A stretch of DNA of 54,741 nt, taken from Roseicyclus amphidinii. Lineage in GTDB: Bacteria > Pseudomonadota > Alphaproteobacteria > Rhodobacterales > Rhodobacteraceae. The stretch's first letter is position 1, and every line of letters starts with the position of its first letter. The stretch is taken from contig NZ_JASJOE010000022.1 in NCBI RefSeq assembly GCF_030163755.1, positions 1 to 54,741 of the forward strand, read 5' to 3'. Under the pieces are notes generated by a model. The model was not told the origin of the DNA. It did not search any database and worked only from the letters and a program-made list of their open reading frames with translations. Positions 17,485-25,757 of this stretch are shown in pieces. The translations under genes and the position numbers were made by a program.

Positions 17485-17954
17485 GGCGGCAGGTAGCCCG
17501 CGGGCTGCGGGGCGGGGTTCAGGGGAAATCCGACGCGCGCCTCGGGCCTGACATAGTAAAGCTCGCCCGCGAACAGCCGCAGGACATGGTAGAACCGTCC
17601 CGGTATCTCGTCATAGGGGGCGGCCGCCATCCACGCGACCACCTGCGCCTGCGCGTCGACCGGCATCGCGGCGAAACCGCCGGGCTGCCCCCCGGCTTGC
17701 ACGTCGTCAAGCCAGGCCGTGCCAAGCGAGATGAGCCGCCGGAAATCCGTGCCCTCGGGGGCAAGCGCCTCGATCTCGGCGGCGATGCCCAGCGCCGAGG
17801 CAGGCGGCGCCCCCGCCTCGCCCGGCAACAGGATGTCGACATAAGCCTCGAGCGCCGAGCGGGAGACGGGTTGCGCCACGGCTGCAGGCATTGCAAGGCC
17901 CGCGACGGACAGGGCGGCAAGCTGCATCAGCGCCTGCCGCCGTGTCGGAGTCAT
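17469..17954 (-). CDS. Gluconate 2-dehydrogenase subunit 3-like small subunit, Tat-exported
   Basis: A 161-residue protein of the small (gamma) subunit family of membrane-linked FAD dehydrogenases. It starts MTPTRRQALMQLAALSVAGLA; RR followed by a hydrophobic stretch and A-V-A-Q is a Tat signal with a cleavage site. In related enzymes the small subunit's Tat signal carries the folded large subunit across the membrane. The mature part has the family's LLPGEAGAPPASALG and PGRFYHVLRLFAGELYYV segments. I use ATG 17954, since the longer frame to 18098 lies inside the upstream gene's antisense. It overlaps the GMC gene and must be co-expressed. Substrate unknown. Confidence 0.85.
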   Translation of the reverse strand: MTPTRRQALMQLAALSVAGLAMPAAVAQPVSRSALEAYVDILLPGEAGAPPASALGIAAEIEALAPEGTDFRRLISLGTAWLDDVQAGGQPGGFAAMPVDAQAQVVAWMAAAPYDEIPGRFYHVLRLFAGELYYVRPEARVGFPLNPAPQPAGYLPPWGAA

Positions 17955-18024
17955 GGGGCCACGGCCAGCGATCGGTTCAGACTGGTATCTGCTCAAAATC
18001 GGTGCCCTGCCCCTCGCAGCCGTG

Positions 18025-18507
18025 TCAAACCGGCGGCAGTTCCATCCGCGGCTCGAGGAACTGGTAGCTATGGATACCGAGGAACCCGCCCACGTCACCG
18101 TTGAAGCCGAAGGTCAGGCCACCCTGCGCGTAATTCGTCAGGAAGCCGCCCACGCCGAAGGCGCCGGAACCGTCGAAGTCGAAGCCAAGACCAAGCTGAC
18201 CCGCGATGTCACCGTTGCCGGTGAAGCCGACCAGCCGGACATCGCCGGCGTCACCACCCTGCAGGCCGATGTTGAACGATAGGATTGCGCCCTTCACATC
18301 GCCCGCGGCATCGACCTCGGAGCGGATCACGCCCACCGCGGCGCTGGGCCCGTTCCCCTGCGCGCCGAAGGTCCAGTTCAGACCGGCAAAGAGCGCGGTT
18401 TCGTCGGTGCCGGAGGCAATTGCGACAGGGCCTTGAATTGACTTGCCCGCCTGCGCCGACAGCGGCAGGGCGGCAACGAGAAGGGCTGCGAGAGACAAGC
18501 TGCGCAT
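18025..18507 (-). CDS. Secreted glycine-rich beta-type protein, unknown family
   Basis: A 160-residue protein with a clear Sec signal (MRSLSLAALLVAALPLSAQAG). The mature part is rich in Gly, Asp, Phe and Val in alternating patterns (FNIGLQGGDAGDVRLVGFTGNGDIAG, LGLGFDFDGSGAFGVGGFL), as in outer-membrane beta-barrel strands or a periplasmic beta-sandwich. There is no cysteine in the mature part and no catalytic motif. I do not recognise the family. ATG 18507 has TGAGGAT 6 bases upstream. The 60 bases upstream are AT-rich compared with the surroundings and are a likely promoter. The next gene in the same direction (GMC small subunit) is 70 bases on. Confidence 0.75.
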   Translation of the reverse strand: MRSLSLAALLVAALPLSAQAGKSIQGPVAIASGTDETALFAGLNWTFGAQGNGPSAAVGVIRSEVDAAGDVKGAILSFNIGLQGGDAGDVRLVGFTGNGDIAGQLGLGFDFDGSGAFGVGGFLTNYAQGGLTFGFNGDVGGFLGIHSYQFLEPRMELPPV

Positions 18508-18754
18508 GGTTCGATCCTCATGGTAAATAATATCTTTCGACAATATCCAACACTGCTCAACAAGACACAACCCGCCGTCGCGGTTCCTGTTGCACTGATG
18601 TCGAAATGCCATGGCCCACGCGCATGTCAGGCAAACCCGACCTGCCGGATATCGCCCGGCCCACTGCCGCGCAGGCTGTGGGAGGCGGGCTGGCGACACC
18701 CGTCACCTCGACCGCGGGCATCGACCGCGCCCCGAATCGGCTGTTGGGGTGCCC

Positions 18755-19603
18755 TCAGGCTGCGGAACTCGCACGGCGCGCCGCCGGGCGGGCCCTTGCG
18801 CGGCGGCGGCCCTGCAGGGCGGCCCCGATACGGGCCATCTCGGCCTCGGCCGCGGCCATGTCGGGAACCGGGACGACACGCGCGGGCAGGTCGGCCATGC
18901 GCTCGGGGGCATGCACGATCTGCCCCGACAACAGGATCTCGACCTCGGGCCGCGCCTTGGCCATCGCGGCCAGCAGACGCCGCAAGGCGGGATAGGAGTG
19001 ATCGCCCGAACAGCTCAGCCCGATCACCGGCCGGTCGTCGCGCATCATGCGCTGCAACAGCTCGTCATGGCTCAGCCCGACCAGCAGGCTGACATCCCAC
19101 CCGTTGCGGCGAAACAGGTCCGCGGCCATCATCACGCCCAGCGTATGCTGCTCGCCCGGCACCGCGCCGAAGATCGCGCCACGGGCATGGTGGAGGGAGG
19201 CCGCGCCGCGTTCGGCCGGCAGGCGGCGCAGGATCGCCTGGATCCGGGCACTGGCCAGCGCGACCTCGGTAAAGGGCAGGCGGTCGCGGTCCCACAGATC
19301 GCCCAGACGCCGCGCCGCGGGCGCGAGATGCTCGAGGCACAGATCCCCGACCCCCACGCCCGCCTCGAGCAGGTCATCGACCAGCAGCGACGCGGCCAGA
19401 TCATCCTCGTCGCAGAGCGCATAGGCCATGGCGGCGGCGCAGGGATCGCCGAGGATCGCCAGCGCATCCCCCGTGCCCTCGCCGGGGCGCATGTCGGCGC
19501 ACAGCCGGGCCAACGCGCTTTCGGCAAGGCCCGACAGGAGCGGGTGCATCGCGGCGCAGTCGCGGGTGGCGGCAGAGACGGGATCGGTCAGGGTCTTTTT
19601 CAC
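18755..19603 (-). CDS. AerR/PpaA-like cobalamin-binding antirepressor, orphan copy
   Basis: A 282-residue soluble protein. Residues about 60-128 form a helical cap domain (LGDLWDRDRLPFTEVALASARIQAILRRL) and about 140-255 a B12-binding domain with GEQHTLGVMM, where His153 would be the lower cobalt ligand. DVSLLVGLSHDE and IGLSCSGDH follow. This two-part layout without MerR or methyltransferase domains is that of AerR/PpaA, which use B12 as a light sensor to counter the photosynthesis repressor CrtJ/PpsR. No photosynthesis genes are nearby. The start is GTG 19603 with GGATGA upstream. Two PpsR-type operators and a -10 lie upstream. A non-photosynthetic B12-dependent regulator is the alternative. 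Confidence 0.78.
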   Translation of the reverse strand: MKKTLTDPVSAATRDCAAMHPLLSGLAESALARLCADMRPGEGTGDALAILGDPCAAAMAYALCDEDDLAASLLVDDLLEAGVGVGDLCLEHLAPAARRLGDLWDRDRLPFTEVALASARIQAILRRLPAERGAASLHHARGAIFGAVPGEQHTLGVMMAADLFRRNGWDVSLLVGLSHDELLQRMMRDDRPVIGLSCSGDHSYPALRRLLAAMAKARPEVEILLSGQIVHAPERMADLPARVVPVPDMAAAEAEMARIGAALQGRRRARARPAARRASSAA

Positions 19604-19680
19604 GGTCGGTCATCCATCGTGTGCGGACCGGTATCGGGCGGAGCCGTCCAGACCTGCGCGCTGTTGGGTCTGTGTTCGAC

Positions 19681-19714
19681 TGTATACCGACGATTGTGTC
19701 AATCAAGATTGACA
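19681..19714 (-). promoter_or_regulatory. PpsR/CrtJ-type operator over the AerR-like promoter
   Basis: TGTCAATCAAGATTGACA at 19697-19714 fits the PpsR/CrtJ consensus TGT-N12-ACA, including the inner C and G, and is a perfect 8+8 palindrome around two central bases. On the minus strand a TATACA box lies at 19681-19686, 10 bases downstream, so the operator covers the -35 position. It is 94 bases upstream of the AerR-like GTG. Repression by a PpsR-like protein is inferred from the site, not shown. Confidence 0.65.
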
Positions 19715-19847
19715 TTTCGAAAATCCGTCAGCGACTCGTTTTCCAGCGCACAACGCAATGAAAATGTTTGTGAAATTTTCTTGCGAAAACGCTCCCGCTC
19801 GAGATGTTTTCGTTAAACGGCCGCCGCCCGGCACTGCGCCTCGATTC

Positions 19848-19865
19848 TGTCAACCTGACTGGACA
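19848..19865. promoter_or_regulatory. Second PpsR/CrtJ-type operator
   Basis: TGTCAACCTGACTGGACA again fits TGTC-N10-GACA. Its inner arms are less symmetric than the first copy. Centre-to-centre distance to the first site is 151 bp. CrtJ/PpsR tetramers are known to use paired sites, either adjacent or distant with looping. Confidence 0.55.
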
Positions 19866-19952
19866 GGCTGCGCCGTCGGCGGTGATTGGCGCTGCCGCGC
19901 GTTGCCGAGGGCACCGGCGGCACCGGCGGCGGCAAGGACACGCCGCCGGTCG

Positions 19953-20876
19953 CTACGGGGCGGCCCGCGTCCAGGTCGCGGGCCAGCCTTCGGACCGGAC
20001 GGCAAGCTGAACATGGCGCATGAAGGCACGCGCCGGTTGCGACATCGGCCGCACCGTCGAGACCGCGAAGGACGCGCGATAGACGAATTCCGGCGCGAAG
20101 GGGCGGATCGCCAGGTCCTCCTCCTGCTGCCGCAGCAGGGGGAAGGGGCAGATCACGGCCACGCCGACCCCGTGCCGTGCCAGCGTGATCGCGCTGACGC
20201 CGGTCGCCACCTCGGCCACGGTGCGGGGCCTGACGCCCGCCTGCGCAAAGACCCGGTCCAGCCGCGTGCGCACCATGTGCCGCCGCATCAGGGCGATATG
20301 CGGCTGGCCGTGGAGGATCTCGGGGGTGATCACGTCATGGCGGGCAAGCGGATGATCGCACGCCATGACCGCGACCGCACAGGTCCGGTGGAACGGGATC
20401 AGCTCCATCGCGGAATGGGTCAGCTCGGCCAGCGTGAAGCCGAGGTCGATGGTATCGTCCACCAGCCGGCTCACAAGACCGTTCGACGTGCAGGTCTCGA
20501 GCGAGATCATCTGGCCGGGGTTCTGCTTCATGAACCCAGCCATCGCGCGCGCAAGGAACCGATGCCCCAGCGTCGGGGGCGCGGCAAGCCTGAGCGGCTG
20601 GCTTGCCGGATCGGCGGGGTCGGTCCCGTCGAGATAGGACAGCGCGTCAAACAGCCGGTCGAGCCGGTCGTTCAGGCGCAGCGCTTCGGCGGTGGGGCGC
20701 AACCGTCCGCCACGACGCTCGAACAGGGTCACGCCGACATTTCCCTCGAGCTGCGCAAGAAGGCGGCTGACGGCGGGCTGCGAAATGCCCAGCCGATGCG
20801 CCGCCGCCGTGACGGTGCCCGAGGTCATGACCGCGCGCAGCACCTCGTATTCACGGATCGACGCGCGTGGCCGCAT
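19953..20876 (-). CDS. LysR-family transcriptional regulator
   Basis: A 307-residue regulator. Residues 8-67 form the LysR winged helix (EYEVLRAVMTSGTVTAAAHRLGISQPAVSRLLAQLE, then FERRGGRLRPT). The rest is the two-lobed substrate-binding-like effector domain with PLRLAAPPTLGHRFL and IDLGFTL. It is divergent from the peptide ABC transporter/hydrolase operon across a 181-base gap that holds a palindromic TTATG-N4-CATAA box, the usual geometry for a LysR activator of the neighbouring operon. The effector is unknown; by context it could be an N-acyl amino acid or dipeptide. Confidence 0.93.
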   Translation of the reverse strand: MRPRASIREYEVLRAVMTSGTVTAAAHRLGISQPAVSRLLAQLEGNVGVTLFERRGGRLRPTAEALRLNDRLDRLFDALSYLDGTDPADPASQPLRLAAPPTLGHRFLARAMAGFMKQNPGQMISLETCTSNGLVSRLVDDTIDLGFTLAELTHSAMELIPFHRTCAVAVMACDHPLARHDVITPEILHGQPHIALMRRHMVRTRLDRVFAQAGVRPRTVAEVATGVSAITLARHGVGVAVICPFPLLRQQEEDLAIRPFAPEFVYRASFAVSTVRPMSQPARAFMRHVQLAVRSEGWPATWTRAAP

Positions 20877-20925
20877 GGCCGCCCCCTCCCCCGCAAGCCC
20901 CCATCCCGAGGTTCATGCAAAAACC

Positions 20926-20939
20926 TTATGGGTGCATAA
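20926..20939. promoter_or_regulatory. Candidate LysR operator in the LysR/ABC divergent region
   Basis: TTATG (20926-20930), 4 bases, CATAA (20935-20939) is a perfect 5+5 inverted repeat in an AT-rich patch. It lies 50 bases upstream of the LysR start and about 120 upstream of the binding-protein start. LysR boxes are usually T-N11-A dyads; this one is T-N12-A on its outer bases, so it is a plausible but not exact match. Confidence 0.4.
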
Positions 20940-21057
20940 CACGCAAACATGAAGTTTCCAATTCCCACGGCAAGCGCCTCGGGTAGCGTGCCCGCGTCAC
21001 CAGTCGAACAGGTGCCGCGCAGCGAACACGGCCCGCCAACAGAGGAGACCACCCCAC

Positions 21058-22683
21058 ATGTCCAGCCCCGTCCTTCGCGGCCTGGCCGTTGCGGCGCTTG
21101 CCGCCGCCATCCCGGCCCTGCCGCTCGCGGCCCAGGAATTGCGCATCGGCCTTGCGTCCGAGCCGTCCTCGGCCGACCCGCATTTCCACAACCTCGGCCC
21201 CAACAACCAGCTGCGCCGCAACATCTTCGAATCGCTGGTCTTCACCGACGAGGCGCAGCAGCTGGCCCCGCTTCTGGCGGAAAGCTGGGAACCGGTCAGC
21301 GACACCAGCTGGCAGTTCAACCTGCGCCGGGACGTGACATTCTCCGATGGATCGCCCTTCGATGCCCATGACGTGATCTACACCGTCTGCCGCATTCCCG
21401 GCGTGCCGGATTCCCCCTCGCTCTTCACCACCTACACCGGCGGCATCACCGGCATGGAAGCGCCCGATCCGCATACGCTGATCGTCCACAGCGCCGAGCC
21501 GTACCCGCTGATGCCGACCGAATTCTCGACCTTCGGGATCATCTCGGCGCGGGCCAACGGCGTCGATGTCTCGACGCTGGAATTCAGCACCGAGGGCTGC
21601 GGCGACGATCTGCCGGTGCCCGCGACACAGGCCTTCAACGACGGCTCGGCAGCCATCGGCACCGGCCCCTTCCTGCTGGAAAGCTTCCGCCGCGGCGAGG
21701 GGATCGAGCTGGTCCGCAACCCCGGCTACTGGGGCGAGGCCGCCCCGTGGGAGCGGGTGACGATGCTGCCGCTTACCTCGGCCGGGCCGCGGGTGGCCGC
21801 GCTGATCGCGGGCGACGTGGATTTCATCGAGAACCCGCCGCTGCAGGACCTCGAGCGCCTGCGCTCCGACGATGACCTGCGCGTCGTGCAGGGCATCTCG
21901 AACCGCGTGATCTACATCCACCTCGACCATGCGCAGGTGCCCTCGCCGATGATCACCGGCACCGACGGCGCCAACCCGCTGCAGGACATCCGGGTGCGCG
22001 AGGCGCTGACCATCGCCATCAACCGCGATGCCATCGTCGAGCGCATCATGGGCGGCGTCGCCGTCTCGGCGGGCGAGCTTCTGCCGCCCGGCATGTTCGG
22101 CGCGCATGTGGACGGCGACCTGCCGCCGCGCGGCTTCGACGCCGAGCGCGCGCAGGCGCTTCTGGCCGAGGCGGGCTACCCGGACGGGTTCGGCATCACC
22201 ATCGGCACGCCCAACGACCGCTACATCAACGACGCGCAGGTCGCTCAGGCCGTGGCGCAGATGTGGTCGCGCATCGGCGTGGCGACCGAGATCGACGCCT
22301 CGACCGCCTCGACCTTCTTCTCGCGGCGCAACGCGTTCGAGTTCTCGGCCTATCTTGCAGGCTGGGGTGCGGGCACGGGCGAGATGTCCTCGCCGCTGCG
22401 CGCGCTTCTGGCGACGCGCAACAGCGACCTGGGCCTGGGCGGCACCAACCGCGGGCAGTATTCCAACCCCGCGATGGACGAGATCCTGCTCGAGGCGCTG
22501 CGCACCGTCGACGACGCCGCCCGCGAAGACCTGCTGCGGCAAGCCTCGCGCATGGCGATGGACGATTACGCGATCATCCCGCTGCATTACGAAGTGACGC
22601 CCTGGGCGATGCGCGCCGCCGTCGATTACACGCCGCGCGCCGACCAGTACACGCTGCCCTTCCTGATCACGCCGGTCGAGTAA
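21058..22683 (+). CDS. Peptide-type ABC transporter substrate-binding protein (SBP family 5)
   Basis: A 541-residue periplasmic binding protein of the oligopeptide/nickel/opine family. It begins with a Sec signal (MSSPVLRGLAVAALAAAIPALPLAAQ) and the mature start ELRIGLASEPSSADPHF. Family signatures follow: AESWEPVSDTSWQFNLRRDVTFSDGSPFDAHDVIYT and VREALTIAINRDAIVERIMGG. It has no lipobox cysteine, so it is soluble. It leads a plus-strand operon of transporter plus hydrolases and is followed by a hairpin with a short T-run that probably keeps its expression above that of the permeases. Ligand unknown; the hydrolases suggest an N-acylated or dipeptide-like compound. Confidence 0.93.
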   Translation: MSSPVLRGLAVAALAAAIPALPLAAQELRIGLASEPSSADPHFHNLGPNNQLRRNIFESLVFTDEAQQLAPLLAESWEPVSDTSWQFNLRRDVTFSDGSPFDAHDVIYTVCRIPGVPDSPSLFTTYTGGITGMEAPDPHTLIVHSAEPYPLMPTEFSTFGIISARANGVDVSTLEFSTEGCGDDLPVPATQAFNDGSAAIGTGPFLLESFRRGEGIELVRNPGYWGEAAPWERVTMLPLTSAGPRVAALIAGDVDFIENPPLQDLERLRSDDDLRVVQGISNRVIYIHLDHAQVPSPMITGTDGANPLQDIRVREALTIAINRDAIVERIMGGVAVSAGELLPPGMFGAHVDGDLPPRGFDAERAQALLAEAGYPDGFGITIGTPNDRYINDAQVAQAVAQMWSRIGVATEIDASTASTFFSRRNAFEFSAYLAGWGAGTGEMSSPLRALLATRNSDLGLGGTNRGQYSNPAMDEILLEALRTVDDAAREDLLRQASRMAMDDYAIIPLHYEVTPWAMRAAVDYTPRADQYTLPFLITPVE

Positions 22684-22699
22684 GGCACCGTCACCCAAG

Positions 22700-22727
22700 G
22701 GCCGCGCGGGCACCCGCCTGCGCGGCC
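22700..22727 (+). terminator. Intra-operon hairpin after the binding-protein gene
   Basis: GGCCGCGC (22700-22707) pairs with GCGCGGCC (22720-22727). Three more pairs inside extend the stem to 11 bp with a 6-base loop. TTT follows at 22728-22730. It lies in the 79-base gap between the binding protein and first permease. The short T-run suggests partial termination or 3' protection of the upstream message, a common device to make more binding protein than permease. Confidence 0.65.
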
Positions 22728-22762
22728 TTTCCCGACACCCAAGCCCACGGGACGCATCCGCG

Positions 22763-23740
22763 ATGCTCGTCTTCCTGCTCAGACGCCTTGCCCAGTCCGT
22801 CTTCGTGATGGCCGCGATGATGGTCGTGGTGTTCTTCGGCGTCTACATGATCGGCAACCCGGTCGACATCCTGATCTCGCCCGACGCCACCCCCGCCGAG
22901 ATCGACGAGACGATGGCGCGCTTCGGCTTCGATCAACCGGTCTACGTGCAGTTCCTGAAATTCGTCGGCAACGCGCTGCAAGGCGACCTTGGCCGCAGCT
23001 TCGTTCATGGCGAACCGGCGGTGCAGCTGATCATCTCCTACATGCCCGCGACGCTGGAGCTTGCGGCGCTGGGGCTGATCTTTTCCGTCCTGATCGGCGT
23101 GCCGCTCGGCGTCTACGCGGGATACAAGGCCGACCGCTGGCAGGGCCGCGCGATCATGACCGGTTCGATCTTCGGCTTCTCGCTGCCGAATTTCTGGGTC
23201 GGGATGCTGCTGATCCTGATCTTCGCGGTCGAGCTGCAATGGCTCCCCTCCACGGGTCGCGGCGACACGGTCGAGGTGCTGGGCATGCGCCTGTCGATCT
23301 TCACCGCCGACGGGCTGCAACACATGCTTCTGCCCGCGCTGACCCTCGCGCTCTACAAGGCATCGCTCGTCACGCGGCTGGCCCGCGCCGGCACGCAGGA
23401 GGCGCTGGTGCAGGACTACGTGAAATTTGCCCGCGCCAAGGGCCTGTCCGAGACGCGCATCCTTTTCGTGCATGTGCTCAAGAACATCATGATCCCGATC
23501 ATCACGGTTCTGGGCCTCGAGCTTGGCTCGATGATCGCCTTCGCGGTCGTCACCGAAACCGTCTTCGCCTGGCCCGGCATGGGCAAGCTGCTGATCGACA
23601 GCATCCTGACGCTCGACCGTCCGGTGATCGTCTCCTACCTGATGCTGACCGTCATCATATTCATCATCATCAACTTCGCGGTCGACGTGATCTACACGCT
23701 GCTCGACCCGCGCGTCCGCGTCAAAGGGGGCGCGGCATGA
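22763..23740 (+). CDS. Peptide-type ABC transporter permease (DppB-like)
   Basis: A 325-residue inner-membrane permease. It starts MLVFLLRRLAQSVFVMAAMMVVVFFGVYM, the classical DppB first helix. A periplasmic region contains PVYVQFLKFVGNALQGDLGRSF. ARAKGLSETRILFVHVLKNIMIPIITVLGLELGSM is the EAA loop that contacts the ATPases. About six membrane segments, usual length. The last bases overlap the next permease start (ATGA), so the two are translated together. Confidence 0.95.
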   Translation: MLVFLLRRLAQSVFVMAAMMVVVFFGVYMIGNPVDILISPDATPAEIDETMARFGFDQPVYVQFLKFVGNALQGDLGRSFVHGEPAVQLIISYMPATLELAALGLIFSVLIGVPLGVYAGYKADRWQGRAIMTGSIFGFSLPNFWVGMLLILIFAVELQWLPSTGRGDTVEVLGMRLSIFTADGLQHMLLPALTLALYKASLVTRLARAGTQEALVQDYVKFARAKGLSETRILFVHVLKNIMIPIITVLGLELGSMIAFAVVTETVFAWPGMGKLLIDSILTLDRPVIVSYLMLTVIIFIIINFAVDVIYTLLDPRVRVKGGAA

Positions 23741-24780
23741 GCGCGCCCGAGACCGCCATGACCCTGCCGACCGGCGACCGCTGGCGCCGGATCAACATGG
23801 CCGCGGGCCTTGGCGTCGCGGCCTCGCTCGCGCTTCTGCTGACGGTCGAGGGCGCGGCACTTCTGCCCGCGCGGATCGTGCTGCTGGCGGGGTTGATCGT
23901 GCTGGCCGCGGGGCTGCTGCGCGGACGCGCGCGCAAGTTCTTCTCGGGCCCCTCGGCCTACGTCGCAACGGCAAGCCTTCTGGTGCTCGCGGTCCTCGCC
24001 ATCTTCGCCACCGAGATCTCGCCGCAAAACCCCTATGACCTGCGCCAGCTCGACATCATGGACGGCCGCCAACCGCCCGGCTCGACCAATTTCGACGGCT
24101 CGATGACCTATCACCTCGGCACGGACGAGCAGGGGCGCGATATCCTGTCGGGCATCCTCTACGGGCTGCGCGTGTCGCTGTCGGTGTCGATCTTCGCCAC
24201 GCTCGCGGCCATGGCCATCGGCGTCGTCGTGGGCATCTACGCGGCATGGGCGGGGGGGCGGACCGACGCGATCCTGATGCGGATCGTGGATTTCCAGCTC
24301 TCCTTCCCCTCGATCCTTGTCGCGCTGATGCTGATGGCGGCCTTCGGGCGTGGGCTCGACAAGATCGTGATCGCGCTGATCATCGTGCAATGGGCCTATT
24401 ACGCCCGCACCGTGCGCGGCACCGCCCTGTCCGAGGCGCGCAAGGACTACATCGACGCCGCCCGCGGCCTCGGCCTTCCGGCGCGGCGGATCGTCTTCGG
24501 GCATCTCCTGCCCAACTGCATCCCGCCGCTGATCGTCATTTCCACCGTGCAGGTCGCCAACACCATCGTGCTGGAAAGCTCGCTGTCCTTCCTCGGCGTG
24601 GGCGTGCCGATCACCCAGCCCTCGCTCGGGCTGCTGATCTCCAACGGCTACGGCTACATGCTCTCGGGGCAATACTGGATGAGCATGTATCCCGGCGTGG
24701 CGCTTCTGGCGATCGTCGCCTCGATCAACATGGTCGGCGACCGGCTGCGCGACACCCTGAACCCGAGGCTCACGCGATGA
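23737..24780 (+). CDS. Peptide-type ABC transporter permease (DppC-like)
   Basis: A 347-residue permease that partners the previous one. I start at ATG 23737, which overlaps the upstream stop. The open frame itself extends further 5' but only through the other permease. Compared with DppC of about 300 residues it has an extra N-terminal part with two or three more helices (about residues 22-70). The usual DppC elements follow: YHLGTDEQGRDILSGILYGLRVSLSVS, then EARKDYIDAARGLGLPARRIVFGHLLPN (EAA loop). It ends in ATGA overlap with the first ATPase. Confidence 0.94.
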   Translation: MSAPETAMTLPTGDRWRRINMAAGLGVAASLALLLTVEGAALLPARIVLLAGLIVLAAGLLRGRARKFFSGPSAYVATASLLVLAVLAIFATEISPQNPYDLRQLDIMDGRQPPGSTNFDGSMTYHLGTDEQGRDILSGILYGLRVSLSVSIFATLAAMAIGVVVGIYAAWAGGRTDAILMRIVDFQLSFPSILVALMLMAAFGRGLDKIVIALIIVQWAYYARTVRGTALSEARKDYIDAARGLGLPARRIVFGHLLPNCIPPLIVISTVQVANTIVLESSLSFLGVGVPITQPSLGLLISNGYGYMLSGQYWMSMYPGVALLAIVASINMVGDRLRDTLNPRLTR

Positions 24781-25757
24781 CCGTTCTGGATGTGCAGGAC
24801 CTGCAGACGCATTTCTTCACCGACGCGGGCGTCGTGAAAGCCGTGGACGGCGTCAGCTTCTCGCTGGACGCGGGCGAGGTGCTGGGCCTTGTCGGCGAAA
24901 GCGGCTCGGGCAAGTCGGTGACCGGGTTTTCGATCCTGCGCCTTGTCGATCCGCCGGGGCGCGTGGTGGGCGGGCGGATCCTGTTCCGGGGGCAGGACTT
25001 GGCGCAACTCTCCAACCGGGAGATGCGGGGCCTGCGCGGCAATCGCATTGCCATGATCTTCCAGGACCCGATGATGACGCTGAACCCCGTCCTGCGGATC
25101 GAGACCCAGATGGTCGAGGCCGTGCGCGCCCATGAGCGTGTCAGCCCCGCCGCCGCCCGCGACCGCGCGGTGCAGGCGCTGGCCCGCGTCGGCATCCCTT
25201 CGCCCGCCGAGCGGCTGGAGGCCTACCCCCACCAGTTTTCCGGCGGCATGCGCCAGCGCGTCGCCATCGCCATCGCGCTGCTGAACGGCCCCGACCTGAT
25301 CGTCGCGGACGAACCCACCACCGCGCTGGACGTGACCATTCAAAGCCAGATCCTCGCCGAGGTGCAGGAGCTTGCTCGCGAGACCGGCACGGCGCTGATC
25401 TGGATCACCCATGACCTTGCCGTGGTGGCCGGGCTCGCCGACAGGATTTCCGTCATGTACGCGGGCCGGATCGTGGAAAGCGGGCCGACCGATGCCGTGC
25501 TGACCGCCCCCGGCCATCCCTATACCGAGGGGCTTCTGGGCTCGATCCCCGGCCATGGCCGCCGCGGCGAGCGGCTGACGCAGATCCCCGGCATGGCACC
25601 CAACATGGCGAACCTGCCCGAAGGCTGCGCCTTTGCCCCGCGCTGCCCGCGCGCCTCCGACAGCTGCCGCGTGACCGCGCCCCAGATCACCGGGGCCGGG
25701 CCGGGGCGCAGCTTGCGCTGCCATCATCCGGGCGTCACGGCGGAGGGCGCGGCATGA
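24777..25757 (+). CDS. Peptide-type ABC transporter ATP-binding protein (DppD-like)
   Basis: A 326-residue ATPase. Walker A is GESGSGKS, the Q-loop is in [13 protein letters not shown], the signature is [15 protein letters not shown], Walker B is [12 protein letters not shown], and the switch histidine is in [11 protein letters not shown]. The C-terminal oligopeptide-transporter extension has [16 protein letters not shown]; this cysteine-rich tail is typical of the OppD/DppD group and may bind an iron-sulfur cluster. It overlaps both neighbours by four bases. Confidence 0.96.
   Translation: MTVLDVQDLQTHFFTDAGVVKAVDGVSFSLDAGEVLGLVGESGSGKSVTGFSILRLVDPPGRVVGGRILFRGQDLAQLSNREMRGLRGNRIAMIFQDPMMTLNPVLRIETQMVEAVRAHERVSPAAARDRAVQALARVGIPSPAERLEAYPHQFSGGMRQRVAIAIALLNGPDLIVADEPTTALDVTIQSQILAEVQELARETGTALIWITHDLAVVAGLADRISVMYAGRIVESGPTDAVLTAPGHPYTEGLLGSIPGHGRRGERLTQIPGMAPNMANLPEGCAFAPRCPRASDSCRVTAPQITGAGPGRSLRCHHPGVTAEGAA

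Larger units (their letters stand above)
19604..19952. other. 349-base regulatory gap rich in inverted repeats, upstream of the AerR-like gene
   Basis: No gene is seen here. The stretch 19670-19820 is clearly AT-richer than its neighbours. It holds two TGTC-N10-GACA sites (listed), GAAAAT/ATTTTC arms at 19760-19765 and 19775-19780, and CGAAAAC/GTTTTCG arms at 19784-19790 and 19806-19812. Because the LysR gene ends at 19953 on the same strand, everything here is leader or promoter for the AerR-like gene. No tRNA, riboswitch or terminator pattern was recognised. Confidence 0.7.

Noticed and set aside
19401-19715. Alternative minus-strand frame with ATG at 19715 near the AerR-like start
   Set aside because: It overlaps the B12 protein in another frame, and its start lies inside the proposed operator and promoter.
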